Source: Ochotona curzoniae | Lineage: Eukaryota; Chordata; Mammalia; Lagomorpha; Ochotonidae | Length of the DNA: 64,000 nt | Direction: 5' to 3' | Assembly (NCBI RefSeq): GCF_017591425.1 | Contig: NW_024466004.1 | Coordinates: forward strand, 35,280,501 to 35,344,500 | Notes under the pieces: model-generated | Database searches by the model: none | Seen by the model: only the letters and a program-made list of their open reading frames with translations | Told to the model about the DNA's origin: nothing | Made by a program: the position numbers and the translations under genes | Shown here: positions 34,460 through 46,011 of the stretch, in pieces | Position numbering within the stretch: position 1 is the first letter of the stretch | Layout: the number at the start of each line of letters is the position of its first letter

Positions 34460-35529
34460 GCTACTTTTGCTTTCTATAATGATTCCAGTGACTTTTTTCT
34501 TTTGGAAGCATCTATGCTGTTCAAATCTTAAAGGCTTTGCCTTTTTATAGCTAATGGAACTAAAATGGATTGCATATAATTCTTAGGTATGTATTGTTAG
34601 TGTACTTAGGAGCAGACTTTCAAAGGTCACGTTTTCTCTTTTGTCCATTTACCATTCTATGCCCTGCTGCAAAACAGAAATGGCCCCTGTTCACATTCTG
34701 ACAGAAACGTATCTATTTTGCTGAACTGCAAGCAACATCAGCTGTTACTTCATTCACTCACCTCATGTAGTTCCTGGAACTTTTCAGTAGGCCCAGTCAC
34801 CCTAGGATTTTATTTCTTGCAGACATGAGCTTATGTTCCACTCCCAGAGGATATAGTTTGGACAATGTTGTGCATCTTATTACCACATGTGCAGAACGCA
34901 CTTCCAAGACAAATCAAAATGAAACAAAAAGCCACTGTATTCCAAGTAACGAATAGAAAGTGGTAAGTAAAGTGGTAAACCACCTAAGCAAAATGGAAAA
35001 ATGACGAATCGTGGCTCTCCATTGTCGAGTTTATATGCAGTGGACACTGAATTGTGTCAAGTCTACCTTGATAAATCTACTTGTTAGCAAGAAGGGAGCC
35101 TCTAGCAATGAACAGGGAAGGTAAAGGAACAAAAGCAGTTCCCGAAATAACTCTTATTTCTCTCTTTTTACAAACTCTTTTATCATCAGATGTTAAGCAT
35201 TGGTAATTTTTTCTAGTCTTCCATGTGGCTTGGCTTCTAGCTCTAAAACAAAGAGATGCCATTGAGGTTTTGTGACTAAAGATAAAAATCCCTCTGTACA
35301 CAACACACACACACACACATTTCTGAGCCAACCAAAACCAGAGTTCAGATGCCTAAGAAATAACATAGACTGGATTGAGTCATGGAGAAGTAATCACTTT
35401 TGGGTTGCTTAGCCAAGCTCATGTTTGCCTAGCTGTTTGCTTTCTCCCTGCCAACACAGAAACATCAAAGGAACTGTAAGATATCAGAAACTTAGCACTG
35501 TCTTTAAAAAGACATCGTTTTTAACTTGC
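34460..35529. other. Unique stretch, no gene seen
   Basis: No exon or repeat named, apart from a short CA run at 35299-35320. Confidence 0.5.
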
Positions 35530-35770
35530 TCATTTATTCAACAAATATTTGTGGGTTGCCTACCATATGTCAGCCATTGCTGTAGGCACTGAGCATAAAA
35601 TAAGGAGACCAAAAAATTCCTCTGTTATATTTCATGAAATATTTTATGAAGACATAATGTAAAAACAATATGGTAATAATGATACGGGTGGTATAATATG
35701 TAGTAGAATGTATAAGGTTTAATGGAAGAGGGTATGTGAGCAAAAGGAGCATTTTCCTCAAGCCTGGAAG
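35530..35770 (-). mobile_element. L2 3' fragment
   Basis: CATTTATTCAACAAATATTT, GCCTACCATATGTCAGCCAT and GTAGGCACTGAGCATAAAAT follow the reverse complement of the L2 3' end. A spacer with ATATGGTAATAATGATACGG and the block AAAAGGAGCATTTTCCTCAA come next, as in longer L2 copies. Confidence 0.7.
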
Positions 35771-35834
35771 CAGGGCCTATCTCTCAGTTTTTTAGTCAAA
35801 TGGAGGAAGTTTAAGGGTGTCAAACTGTGTTGTG

Positions 35835-36560
35835 TTTTTCTAATTTTTTTTATATTTAAAACGCATAACATGAAACTCATCATTTTGAATATTTTTAAGG
35901 TCAGAGTTCAATGGTATTAAATACATTCATAATGTGCAACCATCACCACTACCTATCTCCAGAACTGTTTTATCTTGCAAAGCTTAAATATCAGGTCCAT
36001 TAAACAATAACTCCTCATTTTTTTCCTTTTCTTCAACTCACAGCAACGAACACTACTGGCCTCTATGATTTTGTACTTTAAGAAGTGTAAATAAGGGTAC
36101 TCATACGGTGTTTGTGTGTCTAGTTCACCTCACTTAGCAGAATGTCTTCAAGATTCATGGCTTTGTAGCAGATGTAAAATTTCTTTCCTTTTTAAGTTGA
36201 AGTAGTGTTCTGTTGCTTACATATAGATGTCACTTGGTTTGCTTCCAGATTTTATCTATTATGAATAATGCTATTAACATATTGTATAAGTATTTAAGAT
36301 CCTGATTTTTGTTTGTGTATAAAAGCATGCTCAAAAGTGGAACTGCTGTGTTATGATAATTCCGTGTTTTTGTTTTTCAAATAACTATAGTGACTGTGCC
36401 ATTTTACATTTCTACCAACAGTGCCTGAGGATTCTAATTTCTCTACAGCATTGCCAGTTCTTATTATTTTCTAATTTTCTGACTGTATCTATCCTATTAG
36501 GTGTGGGTGATACCTCATAGTTATAATGTGTTTTATTATACTGTAAATTTTCCTCAGAAG
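35835..36560 (-). mobile_element. L1M 3' region, long fragment
   Basis: About 720 bases follow the reverse complement of an old L1 3' end in order: CATAATGTGCAACCATCACC, ACCTCACTTAGCAGAATGTC, TTCAAGATTCATGGCTTTGT, GGTTTGCTTCCAGATTTTAT, CTATTATGAATAATGCTATT, AAAAGTGGAACTGCTGTGTT, CATTTTACATTTCTACCAAC, and GTGTGGGTGATACCTCATAG. Confidence 0.88.
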
Positions 36561-36628
36561 AAAGTAGAGGTTATTTCTTTTTTTTAACATTTATTATTTG
36601 TGAACATTCCACTATGTTTAAGAATAAT

Positions 36629-36915
36629 CCAGTGCAATTTTTTTCTTTTTAATTTTTATTGAAAAGGCAGATGCACAGAGAAAAGGAGATGCAGAGAAAG
36701 CCAATCCAAAGCCAGGAGCCAGAAGCTTTTTCTCCCACCCGGGGGACAGGGTTCCAAGGCTTTGGGCCACCGTCTGCTGCTTTCCCAGACCTCAAGCATG
36801 GAGCTGGATGGGAAGTAGAATTGCTGGGACACTAACTGGAGCCCACATAGGATGCCGGCACATGAAAGCAGAAGACTTAGTCACTAGGCTACCATGCCAG
36901 ACCCTAGTGTAACAT
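36629..36915 (-). mobile_element. CSINE with a body deletion
   Basis: Tail and 3' end at 36640-36690, then a jump from GCAGAGAAAG to CCAATCCAAAGCCAGGAGCC, so about 45 bases including the usual GATCTTCC...TCACTC part are missing. The head is complete to ACCATGCCAGACCC. CCAGTGCAATTT (36629) and CTAGTGTAACATTT (36903) are the likely duplicated site. Confidence 0.85.
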
Positions 36916-37004
36916 TTGTCATAGTAGCTGTCATAATATAATGAAGAGTGTATTTTAAAATTTTGTCCCCATATTTTAACCAAGAAATTATGTTGTTAAA
37001 CTAG

Positions 37005-37240
37005 GCCTATTGAAAATGGCATGGGTTTCAAAATGAAGCAGACTAGTATTATCATCTCAGTTTTGCTGCTTATTTGCCATATAACAATGGAAGTCACTTC
37101 ATTGCTCTTAATGTCATCCTTGTAATACAGGTGTTTAGCAATATTATCTTCAGGGCATCTTGTGAGGAGTGAATGAAATAAGACACATGAAATACAAAAA
37201 TCTGCCTGGCACATGGCAGGAGCTCACTGCCTTCGTTATA
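37005..37240 (+). mobile_element. MIR, nearly complete
   Basis: The complete MIR order is visible: GGGTTTCAAAATGAAGCAGAC, TTTTGCTGCTTATTTGCCAT, GGAAGTCACTTCATTGCTCT, GAATGAAATAAGACACATGA and CTGCCTGGCACATGGCAGGA. Confidence 0.8.
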
Positions 37241-37249
37241 CTTATGTGG

Positions 37250-37565
37250 AAAGTTTCTGCTATTGCAAACAAATTGTTTTTAACTCAAATCTCCAAAAGT
37301 CTCCTCAGCTTAGCTATTGCTTCTTCAGAGAATCTTCCCAAACTGCAAATTGGAGCAGAGGTTCTTTATAGATGCTCCTGCAGCACTTTATTTGTTACCT
37401 ATTGTTATATTTGTGCACTATGGTGTTTTTGTTTAATTGTCTGACTTCCCTATGAGATTGTAAATTCCATGAGACTAGGAACCTGATATGCATCACTTAC
37501 CAGTGTATCCAGTGTTTAGCACTAGCTTGCCACAGAGTTGCTACTCAATAAATGCTTTCTAAAGG
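37250..37565 (+). mobile_element. L2 3' end
   Basis: CTTCAGAGAATCTTCCCAAA, GATTGTAAATTCCATGAGAC, TAGGAACCTGATATG, AGTGTATCCAGTGTTTAGCA and GCTACTCAATAAATGCTTTC are in the order of the L2 3' end, sense strand. Confidence 0.85.
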
Positions 37566-38201
37566 AATAACGCCATCCCACTTCTAAAAAGTTCTAAATG
37601 TTTTTATTGTATGCTTTTTACTTTTCTTAAGTATGTAATGTGGTTTTTCTCATGATGCTCTTTAGAATGATGGTGGCACAATAATTAAACAACCAATATG
37701 CAGAGACTTCGAATACAGATACTTGGTAACAAATTAGGACACTATGGAAATCATACCCAGTTATAGTTCCATCCATGCTTCCCTTTCTTTTGCCCTCCCT
37801 TGATTGACATTGAGGCTTTTAGTCAACGGAAATACAATAAGTCATTCAGTAATTGGTATTGGTTTTGATTTTGTTATTTCAAAGTCAAGTTTTCACTTAA
37901 TTTCTAAGAAATCAATTCCTCAACTTATAAAAACATAAATAAAAACAGTTTTGGGATGGTTTTAATTTGGTAGTAGAGCATGGATCTATAAATATATAAC
38001 TTGAAACCCCGTACATGTGTTTCCATTTCTTCTTTTGGAATGTTTTCTTCCTTAACTGCACCACTTGGATACCCTGTCTTCATCAAGGCAAAAGACACAA
38101 TTTTCCAAGAGTAGTCTGTTAGAAATAAAGCCTATGTGTTTAATCCAGTTATTAGACTGTTACAACACAATTTCTGGAATCTCTTTAGTTCCAAAAATAG
38201 T
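37566..38201. other. Unique stretch, no gene seen
   Basis: AT-rich; nothing recognised. Confidence 0.45.
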
Positions 38202-38564
38202 TAGAATAAATGTTTTTTTTTTTTTTTAAAGATTTATTTTTATTATTTTTTCATTGGAAAGGCGGATATACAGAGAGGAGAGACAGAGAGGAAGATCCTC
38301 CGTCCGATGATTCACTCCCCAAGTGAGCGCAACGGGCCGATACTATGCCGATCCGAAGCCAGGAGCCTCCTCCGGGTCTCCCACGCGGGTGCAGGTTCCC
38401 AAAGCTTTGGGCCGTCCTCGACTGCTTTCCCAGGCCACAAGCAGGGAGCTGGAAGGGAAGCAGGGCTGCCGGGATTAGAACCGGCGCCCATATGGGACCC
38501 CGGGGGTGCAAGGCGAGGACCTTTAACCACTTGCGCCACCGCGCCGGGCCCTAGAATAAATGTT
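38202..38564 (-). mobile_element. Youngest-looking CSINE, full length, exact target duplication
   Basis: TAGAATAAATGTT is repeated exactly at 38202-38214 and 38552-38564. The body keeps nearly every CpG (CCTCCGTCCGATG, GAGCGCAACGGGCCGATAC, GCCGATCCGAAG, CCCACGCGGGTG, CCACCGCGCCGGGCCC). The minus-strand B box GGATTAGAACC is at 38472-38482 and the A box region at 38527-38538. This is the best candidate here for a very recent insertion. Confidence 0.97.
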
Positions 38565-39189
38565 ATATGTTTGTGAGTCCTGTCTCAGAAGAAGAATAGA
38601 TTCTGCTAATGATGAGTTCATTCCCTAAATATTCAGAAAATACAAATCTTGGGTGATCAATTTATTCAAACTAATCATAGAGTTACTGAATGTGATAGTA
38701 CTATGCAAAGACTAAAGACCAGAGTTTGAACATTCTGCCACAGAGATTGGTAGAATTATTGAGATCAGGATTTTGTTGTTTATATTGTTGTTAGCACCTT
38801 TGCAATTTTTAGTTGAAAATAAGTTGGTGATCATCGTTTTAACCATTTCATTATAAAAATAAAAAACCTGAGATCCCCAAAGTGAAGATTTAATCTAAAG
38901 TCAACTTCAAATTCATACAATAATGAGAATCATCAAAAATCTCACCAAGTAACAATGTTGGCATGTTATCAATAGCTAAAACTTTATTGTACTTCGGAGC
39001 GTTACTTTTCAATATATTATTGTCAGTTAATTCACTTACACTTACAAGAATTATTTATACAGAAATTCTTACTTGGGCTGCAGTTTAAGATGAAGTTTTT
39101 CAATAGATTGTCAAGAATAGTTATCTGTGGCTGAACAACTTTTCCTCAAAAGGTGTGTTTGCTTTATGGTTCTATACTTCCACCAATTA
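38565..39189. other. Unique stretch, no gene seen
   Basis: AT-rich; nothing recognised. Confidence 0.45.
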
Positions 39190-39460
39190 AGGGGTGAATA
39201 TTTGGGGTAGTAGTTAAGATGCTTCCTGGAACATCCACACGCAGGAGTTCTTGCACTTCAAGTTCTAGCTGCACTTCTGATTTCATCATCCTGCTAATGC
39301 AGGTGCAGGAAGGCAGCATACCTAGTTGAATCTCTGCCATCCTTGAGGGAGACCTGAATCCTGGCTTTTGTCTGTCCCAGTCCTGGTTGTTATGAACATT
39401 TGAGGAGTAAACCAGTGCTTGGAACTCTCTGCCTTTCTGTCTTTTAAACAAATAAAGAAC
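39190..39460 (+). mobile_element. CSINE (old, GCTAATG form)
   Basis: CTTCAAGTTCTAGCTGCACT, TCCTGCTAATGCAGGTGCAG, AGGGAGACCTGAATCCTGGC, TTTGAGGAGTAAACCAGTGC and the tail CTTTTAAACAAATAAAG. Confidence 0.82.
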
Positions 39461-39689
39461 AGTGGAATCTACAGCAAATATATGTCTATATCAACACAAT
39501 AAGAGACAGAAGGTGTGATATTATGAATTATGTTTTTCTTACAGCTGTATCATTCATATGTTCAGGGTATACAATGACCTAGTGACCTTACAAATCAACC
39601 ACATGACTTGGCAGGTCATCCAAAATATGATTTTCAGTATATTTAACAATAACGCTGTTGCTTTCACTTGTATTATGAGCTGAAAGTTG

Positions 39690-40014
39690 GTTTGGTGTTG
39701 GTCGCTGGGGCAAGGGGGTAGGGGTCAGGGGATGCCTGTGATGCCAGCACTCTGTATGTTCTCAAGTCCTAGATGCTCCTTTTCGGATTAGAGCCTTGCT
39801 AATGTGTCTGGGAAGATAGCAGACCATGGCCTGGGTACTCAGGTTCCTGTCACCCATGTGGGAGTTCTGTATGAAGTTCCTGGCTCCTGGCTTCAACCTG
39901 GTCCAACCCCCCCCCCCCAAAACATTGTAATCGTTTAGGAAGCAAACTAGTGGAAGGAAGATTCTCTGCATGTTTCCCTGTATTTCTGTAACTCTGCCTT
40001 TTAAGTAAAATAAA
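39690..40014 (+). mobile_element. CSINE (old) with a C run
   Basis: CTAATGTGTCTGGGAAGATAG, CATGTGGGAGTTCTGTATGA, TTCCTGGCTCCTGGCTTCAA, a 12-base C run at 39907-39918 replacing the CCCAGCCCC part, and a tail of TTTTAAGTAAAATAAAC. It lies in direct orientation 230 bp after the previous copy. Confidence 0.85.
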
Positions 40015-40640
40015 CTACTCTTTCTAAAAGAGGTTGTTTTGAATTACATTTAGATTTCCTTAATTCATTGAAATATTTTCTACTTTACCAAGAGAGCTTG
40101 GATATCATTTTTGAGACTGGCAAATTTCTTGAATTTTTAATCAAGGGCTTATTCATAGTCAAAACTTTATATAGTGATAGTTTTGGAAAAATAGAAATTC
40201 TCATTAAACTTAATGAATGCCTTTCTTCATAAGAAAGCTAAATATTGTGTATTAGAGTACAGTTTGTGAATAGCTGTTACATAATATTACCTCAAAGGCA
40301 GCAAAAATCAATCATTCCTAAGCATGCCAATTTGTACAGTGATTAGACTACTGAGGTGGATCTAAGCGTTCATTTTTAAGTGGGATTGATGTGCTAATGC
40401 TGAGCAATAAAGCCCCCTACTGGGTACCATCTTATTATCTTAAAATTGATCTTTTTAGTTCTTAAGGAAGCTGAACCTAAAGTCCTCTAGATATGTCCGG
40501 TTTTGAAGGTCCAGAGATAATTTCTATGAACTTTCTGTTTGTTCTTGGAAAAACAAATGTGCTTCTTAGTACTGACTCCGCTGCACTACCTAGAAGACAT
40601 TTTCAGTCATTTCCCCACATGCTTAGGTAGGTTTACAGGA
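40015..40640. other. Unique stretch, no gene seen
   Basis: AT-rich; nothing recognised. Confidence 0.45.
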
Positions 40641-40642
40641 TT

Positions 40643-40718
<76 letters not shown>

Positions 40719-40719
40719 T
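40641..40719 (+). repeat. Pure (TTTC)~20 microsatellite
   Basis: An uninterrupted 79-base run of TTTC. The frame across it encodes only FLSF repeats and is not a gene. Confidence 0.98.
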
Positions 40720-41019
40720 TTGCTTCAATTCCTCCTGTTTGTAATAAACAGAAGGTTGAAGTAGGAGACATGGAGAAAACTTAGAGTCTGTTTCATTTTA
40801 TTGTCATACTTTTCTTGGCCTAATTTAATGGACTAGAATGTAATAGAAAGCATTATATGTGGCTGAGAATCTTCAGACTTAAGATGTAGTATAGATACAC
40901 AGTATATGGATATAGATGTAGATATACTGGTTATATGTCATATGTGTCACTGCTGCATTAAACACAGAATGGACTGTTAGAGAAAAATTATAGCATTTGC
41001 TAAAGATGACATAATGTGG
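40720..41019. other. Unique stretch, no gene seen
   Basis: TATAGATACACAGTATATGG to ATATAGATGTAGATATACTGG is a loose GATA-like tract; nothing else. Confidence 0.45.
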
Positions 41020-41300
41020 TAACATAGAATTTAGGGACATGGGTAAGGACTGGGCAAGTCACATCACTTCTCTGATTTTCAGAGACAAAAGAAGTCCTAC
41101 CCTTCTACTGTAGAAGATGTTGTTGAAAGTTTAAGAGACAGAACTTACATAAATATGTTTTGTAGACTGTGAAGTGTACACAAATTTCAGTGTTATTTGA
41201 AAATTAAATATCATTGTCAGACTGAAGTTTCCTGCAGGTTAGGATGTTGTTTGTTTACATTCATTTCTCCAGTATCCAGCTGTGTGAGGCCGGGGTTTAT
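41020..41300 (+). mobile_element. MIR 3' two-thirds, possibly running into an L2-like end
   Basis: ACTGGGCAAGTCACATCACT, TCTCTGATTTTCAGAGAC, GATGTTGTTGAAAGTTTAAG and ATATGTTTTGTAGACTGTGA, GTGTACACAAATTTCAGTGT follow MIR in order. GGATGTTGTTTGTTTACATT with CAGTATCCAGC at 41243-41285 may be an L2 3' piece. Confidence 0.65.
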
Positions 41301-42644
41301 GTAGTGATTCTGTCAAGTAAATTATGGCATGAAAATAATAATAATGAAATTGATGCTGATAATTAAAGAAAATATCTTTGCATTTAGAGAAAATTAAATA
41401 GAAGGAAGAGGTGATATTTCGTATAAGTTAGAAAAAGACTCAGAGAAATCAAGTGTGTGAGTTGCAATTAATAGTCTATCAAAAAAACATTATGAACCCC
41501 GTATTCCACCACACCAGCGAGCTATCCACTATTTCACTATAAGTTTGTGGTTTAGATTGTTGGATGATGCTTTGCCCTTTGGGAAATCATCTCTAACTTT
41601 TGAAGGTTATCAAAGGGAAATGGTATTATTTTTAAAGCTGAATCTGCCTGAAGGCATATATACCATCTAGCAAAAATATACCAGTATTTCCACATTCTAG
41701 GGGTGGCTAGGGGATCCACACCATTGATAAAATCCGTATAAATCTCCAAAAAAGAAATAAAATCTTTGCTACTTGAAATATGCTCTATAGTCCAATAAAA
41801 ATCAATGACAGTCTTCACAGGAAACATGAAGCCTGAGGCACATGTATTTTTACTCCATAACTTCTTTCAGTAACTAAATGCAATTAGTTGTCACATGTGC
41901 TTTATTTATGTCCATTTACTAACACTGAAAATGTGTGCTAGGATATGCACAGCCTGCACAGTTATATATAATTCCTGCTGAGCTGGGGACAGGGAGTTTT
42001 CCCCACAAAACTCAGAAGAACAGCTTTGGAGAAATGCAATAGGCAACTCACAGATTCCAGCTACAAATTCTGCAAACTGTACCATTGGGAAGCGGCACTT
42101 TAACTGATGGTCTGGTATTTCCAAAAGATAATGTCACCATGACATTTTCAGTGTTTTAATATCCTTTTATTGAGTCCCTTTCATATCATGTTGGAGCTGG
42201 AGCCACTTCAACTACAAGAGCTAAAATGCGTTTTGTTTTTTTTTGCCAGTCTCTGTCCTGCTCAGCCAGCTGGGCCTTCATAATACAATCCCCAGTTTTT
42301 AGCAGGAGGCATCTTGCTTCCCCTTCCACCAGAATAAAGATATCACTTGCTGTGAAATAAGATGTTCCCTCTGTCATGTCTGTGTCTGCAGTACAGCACT
42401 GTTTACCTATTATTTGGTCTCCTGGGTTGAAGTGCCAGTCTCATTCCATGTCATCATAGAACAGAGGGCAGCGGTGGCTCCAAGGTCAACATCTTCCTTA
42501 TAAACTCAACGGGGCACTCTTTGGCTCATAGAGTATGTGTGTAGACTTTGTCCAAAAATTCATAGATATTATACAAGGCATCTAACTAGTTTATTCTCAA
42601 CAAGTGTTTCAAAAATTTCAAGGAAAATGGAATGAGAAGATAAG
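41301..42644. other. 1.3 kb stretch, no gene seen
   Basis: No named repeat. The 42180-42380 part is better balanced in base content than its surroundings and has a 63-codon minus frame without a family signature. Confidence 0.45.
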
Positions 42645-42957
42645 AGCTTGATGCGATAGCCTAATAGCTAAATCCTCACCTTGCACACGCTGGGATTCCA
42701 TATGGGCACTGGTTCAGGTCCCAGCTGCTCTACTTCCTTTCCAGTCCCCTGCCTGTGGCCTGAGAAAGCAGTCGGGGATGGCCCCAAGCTTGGGATCCTA
42801 CACCTGCGTGGAAAGCCCAGAAGGAGCTCCTGGCTCCTGGCTTTGGATTGGCTCAGCTCAGCTGTTGCAGCCACTTGGGGAGTGAGCCAGCAGATGGAAG
42901 ATCTTTCTTTCTGTTTCTCCTTCTGTTTATAAATAATAACAAATAAATCTTTAACAA
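42645..42957 (+). mobile_element. Full-length CSINE
   Basis: Head GATGCGATAGCCTAATAGC, body CCATATGGGCACTGGTTCAG, GCAGTCGGGGATGGCCCCAA, GCTCCTGGCTCCTGGCTTTG, tail AAATAATAACAAATAAATC. GAGAAGATAAG and GAGAGAGATAAG lie on either side, a probable degenerate target duplication. Confidence 0.93.
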
Positions 42958-43069
42958 TAACAGTGAGAGAGATAAGTTTATAGGGTGTGGGGAAAAAAGA
43001 GAAGTTTATTTTCATGCAAAAAGACCCTGAAATACACGCAGTTTTTTTCTATAGTACACATTTTCTATG

Positions 43070-43260
43070 AATCTTTATTAAAATTAATTAATTATAGAAA
43101 TGAAAATCATTCCATAGGCCCAAGGATTCCCCATTCCTCAATTTCCCTGTCCACAGATTTCCCCCAAATTATTATATTAGAATGGTTCTTCCAAAGCAGC
43201 CATAAGTCCATCATTCTACTAGTTGAACATATCCTGACATTGTAGGTGTAGACAATGGAA
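43070..43260 (-). mobile_element. L1-like 3' end
   Basis: AAATCATTCCATAGGCCCAA with GGATTCCCCATTCCTC has the same order as GTTTCATTGGCTCTGGGATTCCCC in the 15.5-kb L1 copy. An A/T tail precedes it. Support is by eye only. Confidence 0.5.
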
Positions 43261-43829
43261 ATTTTAAAAGATATTTGTGATGCACAGATTTCAAAAATCT
43301 TTGCATCAAAAACAAACTTTCTTTCTATTTAGTTTTTCCAATAACCTTTTAAAGTACTATCATAGAGGATCAGGTTCAAAACTGGAAAGCACTTGTGTTC
43401 AGGAAAAAACATAACCAAACAAATAAAGATGTGATCTGATCATTTTCTTCCATTTTTCATTATGGTAGTTCTTCTCGTGGTTAGTAACGTAGGCAGATAT
43501 CTCAATTCTGATATTTTAACACCAGTCTTAAAAGAAAGCAGCAGTCAAACTCGCATCCACAGACAGGGAAGCCATCACAGTGGTTTTTTGTGGATTGTAA
43601 AAGGAAATGCTGAATTCCAAACCTGACTGTTTGGTTAAAAAGATACAAAAACAAAAATAGACTAGTCAGAGAGAGTTTGTGTGTGTGCATCTGTTTTCTC
43701 ATGGATTTTTATTGAGTTAGATCTTCTATTAACTTGGACTCGAATAAAGTACAACAATTAGACTTTGGCTACTTTGACAGTTCATTAACAGGATGTTTTA
43801 ATAAGACAATTGGCTGTTTTGCCTTTCCT
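43261..43829. other. Unique stretch, no gene seen
   Basis: AT-rich; nothing recognised. Confidence 0.45.
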
Positions 43830-43935
43830 TTTTCTTGGACTGCTGTTGAAGACTTTGAGCTCTATTTACCTTCTGTAAAATGGGGACTGGCTTCCTCCTT
43901 TTGGTCTGAGTTCAGTGGTAAGGAAGATTTTTATC
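43830..43935 (+). mobile_element. MIR core fragment
   Basis: GACTTTGAGCTCTATTTACC and TTCTGTAAAATGGGGACTGG correspond to the MIR block around 'cctcatctgtaaaatgggg'. Confidence 0.5.
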
Positions 43936-44178
43936 TTTAGCAGATGACTTATGGGAAAAAGGATTCATATCTGTACACAATATAATTTTTTCTTGTCATT
44001 GTAAAATTTTTTTAAATATCAAGAAGATAAGGGAGGAATGTGGGCAGGAAGGTGGGTAGGGTGAAAAATAGCATTTTGTTCTTAACTCTGTGCTGTAAAA
44101 TAGATGAAATTGGTTCACTTTCTACAAATTAAAAAATGAGAAAGTGAAACAAAAAATGTAATAAAGAAAAAGAAAAGG

Positions 44179-44537
44179 ACAAAATGACTTCTAAAAAAAG
44201 ATTTATTTATTTTTATTGGAAATTCAGATATACAGAAGGAGGAGAGACGGAGAGGAAGATCTTCAGTCTGCTGATCCATTCCCCAAGTGTCTGCAACAGC
44301 CAAAACTGAGCCAACCTGAAGTCATGAGCCTGGATCCTCCTTGGGGTCTCCCACGCGGGTGCAGGATCCCAAGGCCCTGGGTCAGCCTTGACTGCTTTCC
44401 CAGGCCAAAAGTAGGGAGCTTGATGGGAAGTGGGGCAGCTGAGATATGAACCAGCACCCATATGGGATCCCGCTGTGTGCAAGGCGAGGATTGTGCTACT
44501 AGGCTACTGCACCAGGCCCACAAAATGATTTTAAAAA
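44179..44537 (-). mobile_element. Full-length CSINE, first of a same-site pair
   Basis: Element at about 44193-44519 between ACAAAATGACTTCTAAAAA (44179) and ACAAAATGATTTTAAAAA (44520). Body: GATCTTCAGTCTGCTGATCC, CACGCGGGTGCAGGATCCC, CATATGGGATCCCGCTGTG. It is less diverged than its right-hand neighbour. Confidence 0.95.
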
Positions 44538-44870
44538 TAAAAGATTTATTTAGTTCTGTTAGAAATGCAAAACTCTAGAGTGAAAAGGAGAGAGAGAGAA
44601 ATCTTTCATTCACTGGTACACTCCCCAGATGACCGCCATGGACAAGAGCTGAGCCAATCTGAAGCCAGGAGCCAGGTGTGAGGCGCTTTTTCCAGGTGTC
44701 CCAGGTGGATGCAGGGTCCAACAGTCTTAAGTCATCCTTTGCTGCTTTCCCAGTCCATAAGCCAGGAGCTGAATCAGGACACAAACCAGTGCCTATACAT
44801 ATGCCTGCTTGCAGGTAAAGGATTATCCTAATATGTTACTGTACCGTCCCAAGACAAAATGATTTTTAAA
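44520..44870 (-). mobile_element. Full-length CSINE, second of a same-site pair (older)
   Basis: Element at about 44538-44852, with ACAAAATGATTTTTAAAA again at 44853. The same 18-base site thus occurs three times around two SINEs. The divergent body (GTGTGAGGCGCTTTTTCC, AAGTCATCCTTTGCTGC) indicates that this copy came first. Confidence 0.93.
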
Positions 44871-45235
44871 AGCAAGCAGTAAAGGGAGAGGGTTTCTCTC
44901 AGAATAGAAAACGTGCTCTCAAGTGTCACTGTGCAGTGATGAGAGGGGAAGAGAGGAAAGCTGCAACACCAGAAGGGAATGGCTGAAAAAAACATGTATG
45001 TATGTGGAAGGCTTATCTACCATCTTATCAGGACTGCTGTGACCACGACTGGCAGAAAAGCCACAGAGTGCACAGGGAGCGGCAGTATGCAAAGTCTCAC
45101 AGTAAAGAGAGAACTAAACATCACCCTTAATGCTAATCCTCACCCTTAGAAGTTTTGCAATCACGGTCTCCTTATAAGTTTTGGCTTGGCTGTTCATGTC
45201 CTTGTAAGCAAGATTTTTTGTTATTTGTTTTCAAA
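44871..45235. other. Unique stretch, no gene seen
   Basis: Nothing recognised. Confidence 0.45.
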
Positions 45236-45552
45236 TAAAAAACATTTATTTATTTGAAGCAGAGTATTACAGAGACAGAAAAAAACAGAGAGACCTTCTA
45301 TCTTATGGTTCATTCCCCAAATGGCTGCGATAACTGAGCTGGGCTGTGCTGAAGACAGCAGCCGGGAGCTTCTTGGTCTCCCACGTGTTTGCAAAGACCA
45401 AAGCACTTGGGCCATCCTCTGCTGTTTTTCCAAGTGCATTATCAGGGAGCTGGATTAAAAGTGGAGCAACTGGCACATGAACCAGGGCCCATACGGGATG
45501 CCAGTATCACAGGCAGCCAGCTGTCTTACCAGCTAGGCTGGAATGCAGCCCC
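45236..45552 (-). mobile_element. Full-length CSINE (old)
   Basis: TTATTTATTTGAAGCAGAG tail, CATTCCCCAAATGGCTGCG, GCACTTGGGCCATCCTCTGC, GCCCATACGGGATGCCAGTA and the head end GGCTGGAATGCAGCCCC. Confidence 0.88.
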
Positions 45553-46011
45553 AAGAGCCATCATTCTTGCTGGCACTGGCAGTCCATGTCTAGGGCTCTT
45601 GTTCTTGATTTCACTTTGCACTTATCACCAAGAACCTCCATCAAAGCTATCTGCCAGGTGTGAGGCATGTCTGTTACCCTAGACTTTAGAGGACCTGATA
45701 CTAAGAGAGCAGCATCCCTGTTAACATCTTAGGACACAACAAAAACAATAAAAACAACAATAAAAACAACAAAATCTAGGTATTTGGAAGGAAGAACTTC
45801 AAATCCTTTGAGCTAAGATAGAGATTGATGACATCTCAATTGTACAATTGAAGAGCTTATTTTGATCCCTTATAAATATACAAAACATGTTTAACAAAGC
45901 TGATTAACAAACACTGGAAAAATCAGAAACTTCTTTACTATACTTTGCTCACAGGAAAGATTTCAATAACCATTCTCACTGAGCATACAGCTGAGAATTT
46001 ATTATGTTTGT
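45553..46011. other. Unique stretch with an AAC-rich tract
   Basis: AAAACAATAAAAACAACAAT repeats at 45739-45772; otherwise nothing recognised. Confidence 0.5.

Noticed and set aside
40539..40784. 81-codon frame with repeated FLSF
   Set aside because: It is the TTTC microsatellite read in frame.
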